DNA from: Halobacteriales archaeon QS_4_66_20
GTDB taxonomy: Archaea; Halobacteriota; Halobacteria; Halobacteriales; Haloarculaceae
DNA length: 56,646 bases
Direction of reading: 5' to 3'
Assembly: GCA_003021015.1 (NCBI GenBank)
Contig: PXRK01000028.1
Location: 39,104 to 95,749 of the forward strand
The notes under the pieces were generated by a model, which saw nothing but the letters and a program-made list of their open reading frames with translations, made no database searches and was not told where the DNA came from. Both the position numbers and the translations under genes were made by a program. How positions within the stretch are numbered: the first letter of the stretch is position 1; the number at the start of each line of letters is the position of its first letter. Shown here piece by piece: positions 36,868 through 46,043 of the stretch.

Positions 36868-37866
36868 GTGACAGACGCGAACCGAACACTGGTCGAAGCG
36901 GTCAACGATGGGTTACACACGGCGATGGCCGCCGATGAGCGCGTCATCGTCTACGGCGAGGACGTCGGGGATAACGGCGGCGTCTTCCGAGCGACCGACG
37001 GCCTCATCGAGGCGTTCGGGGACGAGCGGGTCGTCGACACGCCGATCGCGGAGATATCGATCGTCGGCAGCGCCGTCGGGCTCTCGATGGCCGGCTTCAG
37101 GCCGGTCGCCGAGATCCAGTTTTCGGGGTTTATCCCGCCGGTGTTCAACCAGCTCGTGTCGATGGCGAGCCGGATCCGCTGGCGGACCCGCGGCGAGCAC
37201 AACGCCCCGATGGTCGTTCGCGCGCCGTACGGCGGCGGCGTCCGCGCGCTCGAACACCACTCGGAGAGCCTCGAGTCCGCCTACGCCCACGTCCCCGGGC
37301 TCCAGGTCGTCATTCCCGGCACCCCCTACGACACCAAGGGGCTGCTCCAGAGCGCGATCGACGATCCGGACCCCGTGTTGTTTCTGGAGCCGAAGCTCCA
37401 CTATCGGGCCGGCCGCCAGGAGGTGCCGGACGGGCAGTACAGCGTCCCGCTCGGCGATGCGGCGGTCCGCCGGAAGGGGACGGACGTCACCGTCATCAGC
37501 TGGGGGTCGATGATGCCCCCCACGATGGAGGCGGTCGACTCGCTCGAGGACCGTCGGGACGTCGACGTCGAGGTGATCGACGTCAGAACGCTGTCGCCGC
37601 TGGACCGCGAGACCATCGTCGAGTCGATCAAGAAGACGGGGAAAGCGACAGTCGTCCACGAGGGGCCGAAAAGCGGCGGGTTCGCGGCGGAACTCGTGGC
37701 GACGCTCAACGAACGGGCGCTCATGTACCTGGAGGCGCCGATCCACCGCGTCACGGGGTTCGACGTGCCGATCCCGATGCTCGGGATGGAGGACTACTAC
37801 CTGCCGAACCCGCCCCGGATCGCGGCCGGCATCGAGCGGACTCTCGCCGGCGAGGGCGGAGTCTGA
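36868..37866 (+). CDS. 2-Oxoacid dehydrogenase E1 component, beta subunit
   Basis: 332 aa from GTG 36868, 7 nt after the alpha subunit stop. Motifs: VYGEDVGDNGGVFRATDGL, RVVDTPIAEISIVGSAVGLSMAG, RAPYGGGVRALEHHSES, VIDVRTLSPLDRETI and HEGPKSGGFAAELV. Forms the alpha2beta2 E1 heterotetramer with the preceding gene. The active-site His pair in EHHSES is kept. Ends before the convergent livM of set 3, where 56 nt hold no gene. Confidence 0.93.
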   Translation: MTDANRTLVEAVNDGLHTAMAADERVIVYGEDVGDNGGVFRATDGLIEAFGDERVVDTPIAEISIVGSAVGLSMAGFRPVAEIQFSGFIPPVFNQLVSMASRIRWRTRGEHNAPMVVRAPYGGGVRALEHHSESLESAYAHVPGLQVVIPGTPYDTKGLLQSAIDDPDPVLFLEPKLHYRAGRQEVPDGQYSVPLGDAAVRRKGTDVTVISWGSMMPPTMEAVDSLEDRRDVDVEVIDVRTLSPLDRETIVESIKKTGKATVVHEGPKSGGFAAELVATLNERALMYLEAPIHRVTGFDVPIPMLGMEDYYLPNPPRIAAGIERTLAGEGGV

Positions 37867-37922
37867 GGACACAGTTCGTCGGCAGGGGGCGTCGTTCGAT
37901 CACCCCACCGAAGTACGGCCGA

Positions 37923-38939
37923 TTACCCGAACCAGTCACGTGCTCGTCCCGGGAGAGCCGTCAGGTCGTACCGGTCGGCGAGCGCTTCGAGTCGCGGGAC
38001 GACCCCGTCGCTGAAGTAGAGGAACAGGCCGATGAGGAGGAGCCCGAACGCGGCAGTCTCCCAGTCCCCGAAGACGCCGATCTGCTCGTTGATGACGATC
38101 ACCAGCCCCGCACCGACCAGGGGGCCGAGCATCGTCCGCATGCCCCCGAGGACCAGAACGATGAGGACCGTCACGTCGACGCTCTGGAACGCGAAGTTGG
38201 TCGGCGTGACCCGCCCCTGCGCAGTGGCGTACAGCGGGCCGACGAGACCGATCAGGACCGCCGCGGTGAACCCGGCGATCATCTTGTACCGCATGACGTC
38301 GATGCCGACCGACTCCGCGGCGACCCTGTCCTGCCGGATGGCGTCGAACGCGAGGCCGTACCGCGTCCGGATCATGCGGCTGTAGAGGACGAACGTCCCC
38401 GCCAGGAGGAGCAACAACAGGTAGTAGTTCACGATCCGTGACGGGAACCCGAGCGCCGCCTCGACGGGGGGAAGGTCGAGACCGGGGAACCTGAGGCCCG
38501 TGGTCCCGCCGGTGACGTCCCGGGCACCCTCGAAGAACTCCTCGGCCGCCAACTGGAGACTCAGTGTGAGAATCGCGATAACGATGATCGACATCTCGAG
38601 CCGTGCCGCGAGATAACTGACGAACACGCCGACGAGTCCCGCGACCAGCGCCCCCACAGGGAACAGGGCCCAGACAGTCACGCCGGTGGCGTCCACGAGA
38701 TAAACCGTGGTGTACGTCGAAATGCCGGTCAGTGCGCCGACGAACAGGAACAGCTGATCCGTGTGTGCGAACACGATGTTGAGCGCCATCCCCAGCAGCG
38801 CGAACGCGAGAAACAGCTCCAGGAGGCGCGCCCGGTACGTGCCGCCGGTTTGCATGACGTACAGCGGAAGCACCGAGAGAAGAGCGAGCGTCGCCACGGC
38901 CTTCGTCCTGTCGGCGGCCGAGCCGAACAGTCGCGTCAT
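37923..38939 (-). CDS. livM: Branched-chain amino acid type ABC transporter permease (LivM type), set 3
   Basis: 338 aa from ATG 38939, ATGA overlap with livH upstream. Shorter than the two other LivM proteins and closer to the usual bacterial length. LALNIVFAHTDQLFLFVGALTG in place of the canonical GYAGLFNVG stretch marks a diverged subgroup. The coupling loop TRYGLAFDAIRQDRVAAESVGIDV and the ATAQGRVTPTNFAFQSVDV strand, then LGGMRTMLGPLVGAGLV, are recognisable. No ATPase and no binding protein adjoin this pair. Confidence 0.88.
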   Translation of the reverse strand: MTRLFGSAADRTKAVATLALLSVLPLYVMQTGGTYRARLLELFLAFALLGMALNIVFAHTDQLFLFVGALTGISTYTTVYLVDATGVTVWALFPVGALVAGLVGVFVSYLAARLEMSIIVIAILTLSLQLAAEEFFEGARDVTGGTTGLRFPGLDLPPVEAALGFPSRIVNYYLLLLLLAGTFVLYSRMIRTRYGLAFDAIRQDRVAAESVGIDVMRYKMIAGFTAAVLIGLVGPLYATAQGRVTPTNFAFQSVDVTVLIVLVLGGMRTMLGPLVGAGLVIVINEQIGVFGDWETAAFGLLLIGLFLYFSDGVVPRLEALADRYDLTALPGRARDWFG

Positions 38940-39793
38940 GCGATCTCCTCCGGCCTGACGAGCAACGCGAGGACGGCGACGCCGAACAGGATGATGTTCG
39001 CAATGTACGCGCCGATGAAGAAGTTGGCGTAGGTGATTACGAGCCCGAGTAACAGGCCTGCCCCGACGGTGCCCTGTATGTTCCGGACCCCGCCGACGAT
39101 GGAGACGATGATCGCAAAGACTGTCAGCTCGAAGGCCGCGTCGGGCCGCAGATTCGTGTGAAACCCCTGGAGAATCCCCGCGACCCCGGCGAGGACGACG
39201 CTGACGACGAAGATGAGCGTTCGGATCCGCCGGGCGTCGATGCCACAGAGCGTCGCACCGGTCTCGTCCTGGAACACCGTCCGCGTCGCTTTCCCCAGGT
39301 AGGTCCGCTGCAGAAACAGAAATAGCAACGCGAGCAGCACCGACGCGACGGCGATGATGACGACGGTCGACCCTCTGATGCGGAGGCCGGCGACGGTGAG
39401 CGCCGGCACCCCGTGTGACACCGAGAACCCCTCGGCGTACTCGACGAACATCACGCCCTCGAAAAACAGCATCAGGCCGAGCGTGACGAAGATGCCGAGC
39501 AGGATCCGGTCTTCCCCCTCCTGTCGGTAGACCAGCGAGAGCAGCGTCCGGTCCACTGCCACCCCGACGGCCGCGACCACCGCCACGCCACCCACGGCGG
39601 CGACGGCGACGTTCGGCGAGACGGCCAGAAACTCGGAGGTCGCGATCAGCGCGATCAGCGCGAAGGCACCGATCGCGATGTTCAGGACGTTTCCGAGGCC
39701 GAACACGAGCGTGATCCCGGAGCCGAGCAGCGCGAACAGCAGCCCACGAGCAATCGCGTCGACGAATACCTCCACCAGCGTCGTGCTCGCCAT
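38936..39793 (-). CDS. livH: Branched-chain amino acid type ABC transporter permease (LivH type), set 3
   Basis: 285 aa. Signatures: LLGSGITLVFGLGNVLNIAIGAF, the coupling loop RTYLGKATRTVFQDETGATLCGID, and IVGGVRNIQGTVGAGLLLG. Compact bacterial-type length, unlike sets 1 and 2, so it entered the region separately. TATA-like AGTATAAAGT at about 39821-39830 is some 30 nt before ATG 39793, implying a leaderless livH-livM transcript. Confidence 0.9.
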   Translation of the reverse strand: MASTTLVEVFVDAIARGLLFALLGSGITLVFGLGNVLNIAIGAFALIALIATSEFLAVSPNVAVAAVGGVAVVAAVGVAVDRTLLSLVYRQEGEDRILLGIFVTLGLMLFFEGVMFVEYAEGFSVSHGVPALTVAGLRIRGSTVVIIAVASVLLALLFLFLQRTYLGKATRTVFQDETGATLCGIDARRIRTLIFVVSVVLAGVAGILQGFHTNLRPDAAFELTVFAIIVSIVGGVRNIQGTVGAGLLLGLVITYANFFIGAYIANIILFGVAVLALLVRPEEIA

Positions 39794-40026
39794 GAGATAG
39801 TTCGCACCTCTGCACGTACCACTTTATACTTTTCCCGGGCGACGCGGGGTGGGGCGGTACCGATCCAGCCTGATACACACCCGGACGTGATTTGCCTCAG
39901 TCATCTCGACACAGATCGGGACTTTCAGGGTCGATACTCGTGGATATCGTGCCCTGATATCTAACAGAGTCACGTCTGGCTGTATAACCACGACTCTTAT
40001 GCAGCGGCCTCCAATAGGGGTCAGAC
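39794..40026. promoter_or_regulatory. Divergent promoter region livH3 / pheA
   Basis: 233 nt. Minus strand: TATA AGTATAAAGT near 39821-39830 for livH set 3. Plus strand: TCTTATG at 39995-40001, about 28 nt before ATG 40027 of pheA, with a second weak CTGTATAACC at 39980. This is also the border between the accessory region and core genes. No tRNA gene or integrase marks it. Confidence 0.45.
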
Positions 40027-40839
40027 ATGCAGACACTCACGCTGGGGCCGGCCGGGACCTACTCCCACCGGGCGGCGAGCGCGGTCGCGGATCCGGAGTC
40101 GATCGAGTTCTCGGAGTCGGTGTCGGCCATCGTCGAGGCGGTGGCGGGCGGCGACGCCGACCGGGGGGTCGTCCCCGTCGAGAACAGCATCGAGGGGTCG
40201 GTCACGGAGGCGCTGGACGCCTTCGCCGAGTACGAGGTGGCGGTGCTCCGGGAGGTCGTGACGCCGATCCGCCACGCGCTGCTCGCCCAGGACGAATCGT
40301 TCGGGACGGTCGCCAGCCACGCGCAGGCGCTGGCGCAATGTCGCTCGTACCTGGACGATCATTACCCCGACGCCGACCTGGAGGCGGTCGCGAGCACCGC
40401 CCGCGGCGTCGAGCGGGCGCGCGAGGAGCCGAGCGTGGCCGCGATCGGTCATCCCGCCAACGCCGACGACGTGCTGACGGCCCTGGCCGAGGACATCCAG
40501 GACCGCACCTCGAACGCGACCCGCTTTCTCGTCGTCGGGCCGATCGAGGAACGCTCCGACGCCGGCGGCAAGACCTCGATCATCGTCTACCCGAACCGGG
40601 ACTACCCGGGGCTGTTGCTGGAACTGCTCAAACCGTTCGCCGAGCAGGACATCAACCTCACGCGCGTCGAGTCCCGCCCCAGCGGCGAGCGCCTCGGCGA
40701 CTACGTGTTCCACGTCGACGTCGCGGCGGGCCTCTACGAGGACCGGTCCGTGGCTGCACTCGACACGGTCGAGGAGATCGCACGCAAGGGCTGGGTCCGG
40801 CGGCTCGGCTCCTACGATACCGAGACGGTCGTCGAATAA
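40027..40839 (+). CDS. pheA: Prephenate dehydratase
   Basis: 270 aa. Converts prephenate to phenylpyruvate in phenylalanine synthesis. Catalytic domain residues 1 to about 180: LGPAGTYSHRAA, VPVENSIEGSVTEALD, VASHAQALAQCRSYL and the TSNATRFLVVG stretch with the essential Thr-Arg-Phe. ACT regulatory domain after about residue 185: KTSIIVYPNRDYPGLLLELLKPFAEQDINLTRVESRPS, with the GALA/ESRP type phenylalanine-binding motif. Monocistronic, ends 51 nt before a MITE. Confidence 0.95.
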   Translation: MQTLTLGPAGTYSHRAASAVADPESIEFSESVSAIVEAVAGGDADRGVVPVENSIEGSVTEALDAFAEYEVAVLREVVTPIRHALLAQDESFGTVASHAQALAQCRSYLDDHYPDADLEAVASTARGVERAREEPSVAAIGHPANADDVLTALAEDIQDRTSNATRFLVVGPIEERSDAGGKTSIIVYPNRDYPGLLLELLKPFAEQDINLTRVESRPSGERLGDYVFHVDVAAGLYEDRSVAALDTVEEIARKGWVRRLGSYDTETVVE

Positions 40840-40890
40840 TGTCGGCTCTCCGGTGCCGGGACCGGCGGTGACGCCGGTCCAGCACGCCCC

Positions 40891-41009
40891 ACTCATAGTG
40901 ATTGTTGTGACTCTTTACCACCGGGCATTCGTTAGACGCCAGTTTCGGGCCGTGAAACCGCCGTTAGTGTGATGTAGCGCCGAAAATAATCGCAACAATC
41001 ACTATCAGT
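40891..41009. mobile_element. MITE family 2, copy 4 (119 bp)
   Basis: Starts ACTCATAGTGATTGTTGTGA and ends CGCAACAATCACTATCAGT. Same orientation as copies 2 and 3. The right end supplies the last Asp codon and TGA stop of the histidine kinase gene. It fills the gap between convergent pheA and the kinase, where a terminator would be expected. Confidence 0.88.
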
Positions 41010-42726
41010 CGGTTTCGACCGACTTGGGGGCCAACCGGCGGGCCGGGTCGGCCGCGGGCTCCGACGGCGGCTCCTCGGACCCGCGGAACGTGAGCGTGAC
41101 GACGGTGCCGCGGGGCTCGCGGTCCGCAAAGGAAACTTTCCCGCCCATCGCCGAGACGAACCAGTACACCAGCCAGAGCCCGAGGCTGCTCCCGTGTTCG
41201 AGCTGCGTCTCGTGGCCGTCCCGCAGGATCTCCTGTTCCGCTGGCGGGATTCCTGGCCCGTTGTCGGCGACCGACAGCCGGACCGCCCCGTCTTCGACCT
41301 CGACAGCGACCGCGGCGCGCGGGCTCTCGCTGTCGTTGTGCTGTAGGGCGTTCTCGACAACGTTCCTGACGGCCGTCTCGAGGGCATTGTCGTCACTCGC
41401 CAGGACGAACGCGCGCTCGGGTGCGTCCAGGCTGACCTCGGCCTCGGGGAACTCCCCGCGGTACGTTTCGACGATCGACTCGACGACCGACACCAGGTCA
41501 CAGGAGACGAGCGCGGCGTCGTCAAAGCGCATCGACGCCTGGATGTGCCGGGCCTTCTCGCTGACGTCCTGAAGGCGTTCGCCGGCCTCGAGGATCCGCT
41601 CGACGGACGTGGTCCGGTCGATGTCGGCCGTGGCGAGCTGGTCGGCCTCGCCGAGGATGATCGTGAGTTCGTTGCGGAGGTTGTGCCGGAGGATGCGGTT
41701 GGTGACGCTCAGGCGCTGCTCGTGATCTTTGAGTTCGGTCACCTCCCGCATGACGACGGCGTGGCCGATGACCGCCTCGCGATGGTCCGACAGCGGCGAG
41801 TACCGGACGTTGTAGAACCGCCGGATGTCTTCCATCGTCGTCACGACAGTGCCGTCGAGCTCCTCGACTGGCGCGTCGAACACCCCGTCGGCCGGCATGC
41901 CGATGTCGAGGTCGGCGTCGAGGATGCGTCTAGCATGGTCGTTGGCCTCGACGAGCCGTTTCTCGCCATCGAACACGAGCATGCCGTCGCCGAACGCGTC
42001 GGGGACGTTCCGGTAGGCGGCCGGCGAGAGGTCCAGCAGGTCGTAGCGGAACAGCGCCAGCGCGAACAACACCCCCGAGAGTGCGAGCGTCGAGGAGGTG
42101 GGATCGACCGGCGGCGCGATGTCCAACTCGAGCACAACCGGGATGTTCGCGAGGGCCGGAATGAATCCGGCCACGAACATCAGCACCGCCTGTTTCCGGT
42201 AGATCCGGTCCGAGTTGATCGCCACTGCCCCGAGGATGATGAACGATATCGCGAGCAGGGAGTAGCCGTACGCGAAAGTGATCCAGTACCACGGACCGGC
42301 CTCGGAGACGTACACCGACGCGTTGCCGACCTGCTCGACCGTCGCCGACCGCCAGTACAGGTGGTGAGCGTCGTTGGTCCACACTGTGACCGCAGTCCCG
42401 AACGGGACCGCCAGGAGCAGGGCGTACACCCACCGGTGCAGGTACCGGCCGTATCCGGCGTACTTCATCGCCACCACCAGGTACGCGACCGGAGCGATCG
42501 GTGCGGAGACCGACAGAATACGGATGAAAACGGACACCTGGTCGATGTCAGTGAACCCGAAACTGATCGCGTGTGGGATCGACCAGCCGGCTGACGCGAT
42601 CATCATCACGGCCAGCGGCCAGGCCATCGGATCCGGTCGCTCCCGGAGGGCGGCGACTGCAACCGCCAGCGAGACTGCTCCGCTGACGAAGACGACGACG
42701 GACAGCGGCGTTAACGTCCAGCCCAT
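41005..42726 (-). CDS. Membrane-bound sensor histidine kinase (N-terminal seven-helix module, PAS, kinase)
   Basis: 573 aa. Residues 1 to about 225 contain about seven hydrophobic helices of the 7TM histidine-kinase N-terminal type (WTLTPLSVVVFV, AWPLAVMMIASAGW, LSVSAPIAPVAYLVVA and so on). A PAS-like domain follows at about 240-335 (FGDGMLVFDGEKRLVEAND). The kinase core has H348 in RILRHNLRNEL (haloarchaeal H-box), N-box NVVENALQHN, VADNGPGIPP and GSSLGLWLVYWFV. No response regulator gene is adjacent, as is common in haloarchaea. The C-terminal 25 residues are low complexity and end at the MITE. Signal unknown. Confidence 0.92.
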   Translation of the reverse strand: MGWTLTPLSVVVFVSGAVSLAVAVAALRERPDPMAWPLAVMMIASAGWSIPHAISFGFTDIDQVSVFIRILSVSAPIAPVAYLVVAMKYAGYGRYLHRWVYALLLAVPFGTAVTVWTNDAHHLYWRSATVEQVGNASVYVSEAGPWYWITFAYGYSLLAISFIILGAVAINSDRIYRKQAVLMFVAGFIPALANIPVVLELDIAPPVDPTSSTLALSGVLFALALFRYDLLDLSPAAYRNVPDAFGDGMLVFDGEKRLVEANDHARRILDADLDIGMPADGVFDAPVEELDGTVVTTMEDIRRFYNVRYSPLSDHREAVIGHAVVMREVTELKDHEQRLSVTNRILRHNLRNELTIILGEADQLATADIDRTTSVERILEAGERLQDVSEKARHIQASMRFDDAALVSCDLVSVVESIVETYRGEFPEAEVSLDAPERAFVLASDDNALETAVRNVVENALQHNDSESPRAAVAVEVEDGAVRLSVADNGPGIPPAEQEILRDGHETQLEHGSSLGLWLVYWFVSAMGGKVSFADREPRGTVVTLTFRGSEEPPSEPAADPARRLAPKSVETD

Positions 42727-42938
42727 TCTTTCCCTGGTCCGCTACGCAGGAGGGATAACACCCCGGGCGTAGTAAAGTTGTGGCCGAAACGGCCTAGACG
42801 ACCGTTCTGCCTGATCGGCTCTGCCGCCCGAGAGCCCGGGAAACCCCCCACAAGCCGCTTATAAAGAAAATGCATGTGAGTGTGTAACAGACACCGTATC
42901 GGGGTGCGCTGGCCGGTTGGACTGTTCGCAACCAGTAG

Positions 42939-42948
42939 TTTTATATAG
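42939..42948 (+). promoter_or_regulatory. TATA element of the thermosome gene
   Basis: TTTTATATAG at 42939-42948 is about 30 nt before ATG 42974, a strong archaeal box as expected for a heat-inducible cct gene. A second AT box, TTATAAAG near 42859-42866, lies 110 nt upstream of the start. Confidence 0.6.
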
Positions 42949-42973
42949 AATCACAATCAATCTACGTTTGACT

Positions 42974-44665
42974 ATGGCTCAGCAGATGGGTAACCAGCCC
43001 CTCATCGTCCTTTCGGAGGAAAGTCAGCGTACGTCCGGGAAAGACGCCCAGTCAATGAACATCACGGCCGGCACGGCCGTGGCCGAGTCCGTACGGACCA
43101 CACTCGGTCCGAAAGGGATGGACAAGATGCTCGTCGACTCGACGGGCAGCGTCGTCGTCACGAACGACGGCGTCACCATTCTCGACGAGATGGACATCGA
43201 GCACCCGGCGGCCAACATGGTCGTCGAGGTCGCCCAGACCCAGGAGGACGAAGTGGGCGACGGTACCACGACGGCCGTCGTGATCGCCGGCGAACTCCTC
43301 TCGAAGGCCGAGGACCTGCTGGACCAGGACATCCACGCCTCGATCCTGGCCCAGGGGTACCGCCAGGCCGCCGAGGAGGCCAAGCAGATCGTCGAGGACA
43401 TCTCGATCGAGGTCGACGCCGAGGACGGCGAAACCCTCGAGAGCGTCGCCTCCACGGCGATGACCGGCAAGGGCGCCGAGGGCTCGAAAGACTGGCTCGC
43501 GGAGCTGGTCGTCCGGGCCATCCAGGCGGTCGCCGACGAGGACGGCGTCGACACCGACAACGTCCAGGTCGAGACGGTCGTCGGCGGCTCCATCGACGAG
43601 TCCGACCTCGTCGAGGGCGTCATCGTGGACAAATCGCGCGTCCACGAGAACATGCCCAAGTTCCAGGAAGACGCCGACATCGCGCTGCTCGACACCGCAA
43701 TCGAGGTCCCCGAGACGGAGATCGACACCGAAGTGAACGTCTCGGACCCGGACCAGCTCCAGGAGTTCCTCGACCAGGAGGAAAAGCAGATCCGCGAGAT
43801 GGTCGACGCCATCGTCGACTCCGGTGCTGACGTCGTCTTCTGCCAGAAGGGCATCGACGACATGGCCCAGCACTACCTCGCCCAGGAGGGCGTCCTGGCG
43901 GTCCGCCGCGCCAAGAAGTCCGACATCGGCGCGCTCGCGCGCTCGACGGGCGGTCGCGTCGTCTCGAACGTCGTCGACCTGGCGGCCGACGATCTGGGCT
44001 TCGCCGGCTCCGTCACCGAGAAGGAGCTCGCCGGCGACGAGAAGATTTTCGTCGAGGACGTCGAGGACGCCAAGGCGGTCACGCTGATCCTCCGCGGCGG
44101 CACCGAGCACGTCGTCGACGAGGTCGAGCGCGCCATCGATGACGCGCTGGGCGTCGTCGCCGCGACGCTCGACGAGGGCAAGGTCGTCGCCGGCGGCGGC
44201 TCGCCGGAGACCGAGCTCTCCCTGCAGCTGCGCGATTTCGCCGACAGCGTCGGCGGCCGCGAGCAGCTCGCCATCGAGGCCTTTGCGGACGCCATCGACG
44301 TGATCCCGCGCACGCTCGCCGAGAACGCCGGGCTCGACCCCATCGACTCGCTGGTCGAGCTCCGCAGCGAGCACGACGCCGGCAACACGACCTACGGCCT
44401 CAACGCTTACACCGGCGAAGTCGCCGACATGAGCGAGGAAGCGGTCGAACCGCTGGGCGTCAAGACCCAGGCCATCGAGTCCGCCACCGAGGCGGCCGTC
44501 ATGCTGCTGCGCATCGACGACGTGATTGCTGCTGGCGACCTCAAGGGCGGCGGCAGCGACGACGACGAGGACGAGGGCGGCCCCGGCGGTCCCGGCGGCC
44601 CCGGCGGTATGGGCGGCGGCATGGGCGGCATGGGCGGTATGGGTGGCATGGGCGGCGCAATGTGA
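42974..44665 (+). CDS. cct: Thermosome (group II chaperonin) subunit
   Basis: 563 aa from ATG 42974. ATP-dependent folding chaperone forming a double ring in the cytoplasm. Equatorial ATP site: [33 protein letters not shown] and [16 protein letters not shown]; apical region around [23 protein letters not shown]; and [17 protein letters not shown] near the C-terminal equatorial half. Ends in Gly-Pro then Gly-Met repeats typical of thermosomes. Upstream frame extension to 42917 is rejected because of the promoter position. Confidence 0.97.
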   Translation: MAQQMGNQPLIVLSEESQRTSGKDAQSMNITAGTAVAESVRTTLGPKGMDKMLVDSTGSVVVTNDGVTILDEMDIEHPAANMVVEVAQTQEDEVGDGTTTAVVIAGELLSKAEDLLDQDIHASILAQGYRQAAEEAKQIVEDISIEVDAEDGETLESVASTAMTGKGAEGSKDWLAELVVRAIQAVADEDGVDTDNVQVETVVGGSIDESDLVEGVIVDKSRVHENMPKFQEDADIALLDTAIEVPETEIDTEVNVSDPDQLQEFLDQEEKQIREMVDAIVDSGADVVFCQKGIDDMAQHYLAQEGVLAVRRAKKSDIGALARSTGGRVVSNVVDLAADDLGFAGSVTEKELAGDEKIFVEDVEDAKAVTLILRGGTEHVVDEVERAIDDALGVVAATLDEGKVVAGGGSPETELSLQLRDFADSVGGREQLAIEAFADAIDVIPRTLAENAGLDPIDSLVELRSEHDAGNTTYGLNAYTGEVADMSEEAVEPLGVKTQAIESATEAAVMLLRIDDVIAAGDLKGGGSDDDEDEGGPGGPGGPGGMGGGMGGMGGMGGMGGAM

Positions 44666-44747
44666 ACGGGGTCGAAGACCTCGTCAAATCGAGCGGCCTC
44701 GCCGCGGGACAAGGCCGGCCCGAGCCGACCTACTCACCCACTGACGC

Positions 44748-45179
44748 TCAGCGGTTGCGGAGCACTGCGAGCGCGTCGCTGGCGGCCGGCGTCGTCTCGT
44801 AGCCGCGCTCGCCAGCGACGGTCGTCTCGGCGAGCAGCCCCGCCGCCCGGAGCTCCGCGAGCAGCCCGTGGAGGTCGCTCTCGCAGAGATCGTACGCCGA
44901 CAGCAGCGTCCGGACCGCGAGCGGCCCGTCGGCGTCGAGTTCGAGCAACAGCCCCAGCGCGCACTCGTCGGGGACGGCGACCAGCAGTGTCCGCACGTCG
45001 GGCGGGAGCTGGCGCGCGGCGGTCCGCAGCGGCGATTCGTCGACCGGTTCGAGCGACGCCGTCGGCAGGTACTGCGTTTCCCCCGTGGCGGGGTCGCGCA
45101 CCAGGCTCGACTCCGCGGACCCCTTGAGCAACAGGAAGCGGTCGCCGTCCTCGTCCTCGACGGTCCGGCGTGTCGTCAC
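44748..45179 (-). CDS. Haloarchaeal protein with C-terminal helix-turn-helix-like domain, unknown function
   Basis: 143 aa. N-terminal third (about 1-50) is a small beta-rich segment (RFLLLKGSAESSLVRDPATGETQYLPTASLE) seen in other haloarchaeal proteins of this length. The rest looks like a winged helix: LLLELDADGPLAVRTLLSAYDLCESDLHGLLAELRAAGLLAETTVAGERGYETTPAASDAL. ATGA overlap with the gene upstream suggests joint translation. Possibly a transcription regulator; I do not recognise a characterised homolog. Confidence 0.75.
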   Translation of the reverse strand: MTTRRTVEDEDGDRFLLLKGSAESSLVRDPATGETQYLPTASLEPVDESPLRTAARQLPPDVRTLLVAVPDECALGLLLELDADGPLAVRTLLSAYDLCESDLHGLLAELRAAGLLAETTVAGERGYETTPAASDALAVLRNR

Positions 45180-45631
45180 GGCGTCTCGGCCTCCGGGTCC
45201 CTGTTGTCGGCCACCGGATCGGCAGTTGTTTCGGGATTCTCGTCAGCGTCGTCCGCCGCCCCCTCGCGCTCTCCGTCGATGTCGTGGTCGAACTCGCCAG
45301 CGTCGATCCTGGTTTTGAGCCGGTAGATACGGTAGCAGGCGTAGCCGAGCGCGGCGGCGCCGGGGACGAGCAGGCGGGCGGCCAGCGAGTAGTCACCCCA
45401 GAACAGCGCGACGAGGCTGCCGATCGTACAGACGATAATCGCGATCTTCAGCAGGCCGACGATCTTCCAGAAGCGAGCGCGCAGCTCCGGATCGACCTGG
45501 TTGTAGTTGTCGGCCGGCGTCGACACCTCCGGGGACGGCACCTCCGGGGACGGCACCTCCCGGTCGGGCGTCTCCGGGGAGACGTCCTGGGGGGTCGGAT
45601 CCGGGGGGTCGCTGGCGGACGGATCGGTCAC
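45176..45631 (-). CDS. Membrane protein with acidic Pro-rich N-terminus, unknown function
   Basis: 151 aa. Residues 1-45 are Pro/Glu/Ser rich, including two tandem SPEVP repeats (tandem GGCACCTCCGGGGAC-type repeat around 45530-45560). Two membrane helices follow (about 57-78 and 82-100), then a polar acidic tail. First gene of a pair with the helix-turn-helix protein. Function unknown. Confidence 0.75.
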   Translation of the reverse strand: MTDPSASDPPDPTPQDVSPETPDREVPSPEVPSPEVSTPADNYNQVDPELRARFWKIVGLLKIAIIVCTIGSLVALFWGDYSLAARLLVPGAAALGYACYRIYRLKTRIDAGEFDHDIDGEREGAADDADENPETTADPVADNRDPEAETP

Positions 45632-45746
45632 ACAGCCCCGTAGGGGCGTCAGCGCAAAATTGGTTCGGATCTCTCGCGGCCGCGACGGGCGAAGCTGGGC
45701 TGTCCCGCTGCCGCGTCGCTTTGCTGCCAGATCGGTGCCCCCGTCT

Positions 45747-45935
45747 TCACCGCATCTCGTCGAGTTCCGTCCCGTCGCTCGCCTGGATCCACGCGAGCGG
45801 GTTCTCCGTGTCGTAGAGAACGATGCCCTCTTCGTCCTCGTAGGCCCCTGTCGCGTCGAGGGCGCCCTCCTCCTCCGGCGACCGCGTTGCTTTCACGCGC
45901 GTTTCGTCGGCCGACCGCTCCCTCCGGTCACCCAT
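45747..45935 (-). CDS. Small acidic haloarchaeal protein, unknown function
   Basis: 62 aa from ATG 45935 (MGDRRERSADETRVKATRS). Highly charged with a conserved-looking core YEDEEGIVLYDTENPLAWIQ and end SDGTELDEMR. Such short proteins are common in haloarchaea. No transmembrane segment, no Cys. The frame is open 17 codons further upstream. Function unknown. Confidence 0.65.
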   Translation of the reverse strand: MGDRRERSADETRVKATRSPEEEGALDATGAYEDEEGIVLYDTENPLAWIQASDGTELDEMR

Positions 45936-46043
45936 ACTGTGTGGTGTGATGGCACACCCCGATATATGCTTTCCGGCTCCGGTCACACTGACCTCCCGGC
46001 TGGCGCCGGAAGCGTTGTCGCGACAACATGTCCACGAAAACCA

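Noticed and set aside
36913-37872. 319-codon minus-strand frame opposite E1 beta
   Set aside because: Shadow frame without recognisable motifs.
40891-41009. Target-site duplications around the MITE copies
   Set aside because: Flanks of the four copies do not show a consistent direct repeat, so none is claimed.
43052-44374. 440-codon minus-strand frame opposite the thermosome
   Set aside because: Antisense shadow of a highly conserved chaperonin gene.
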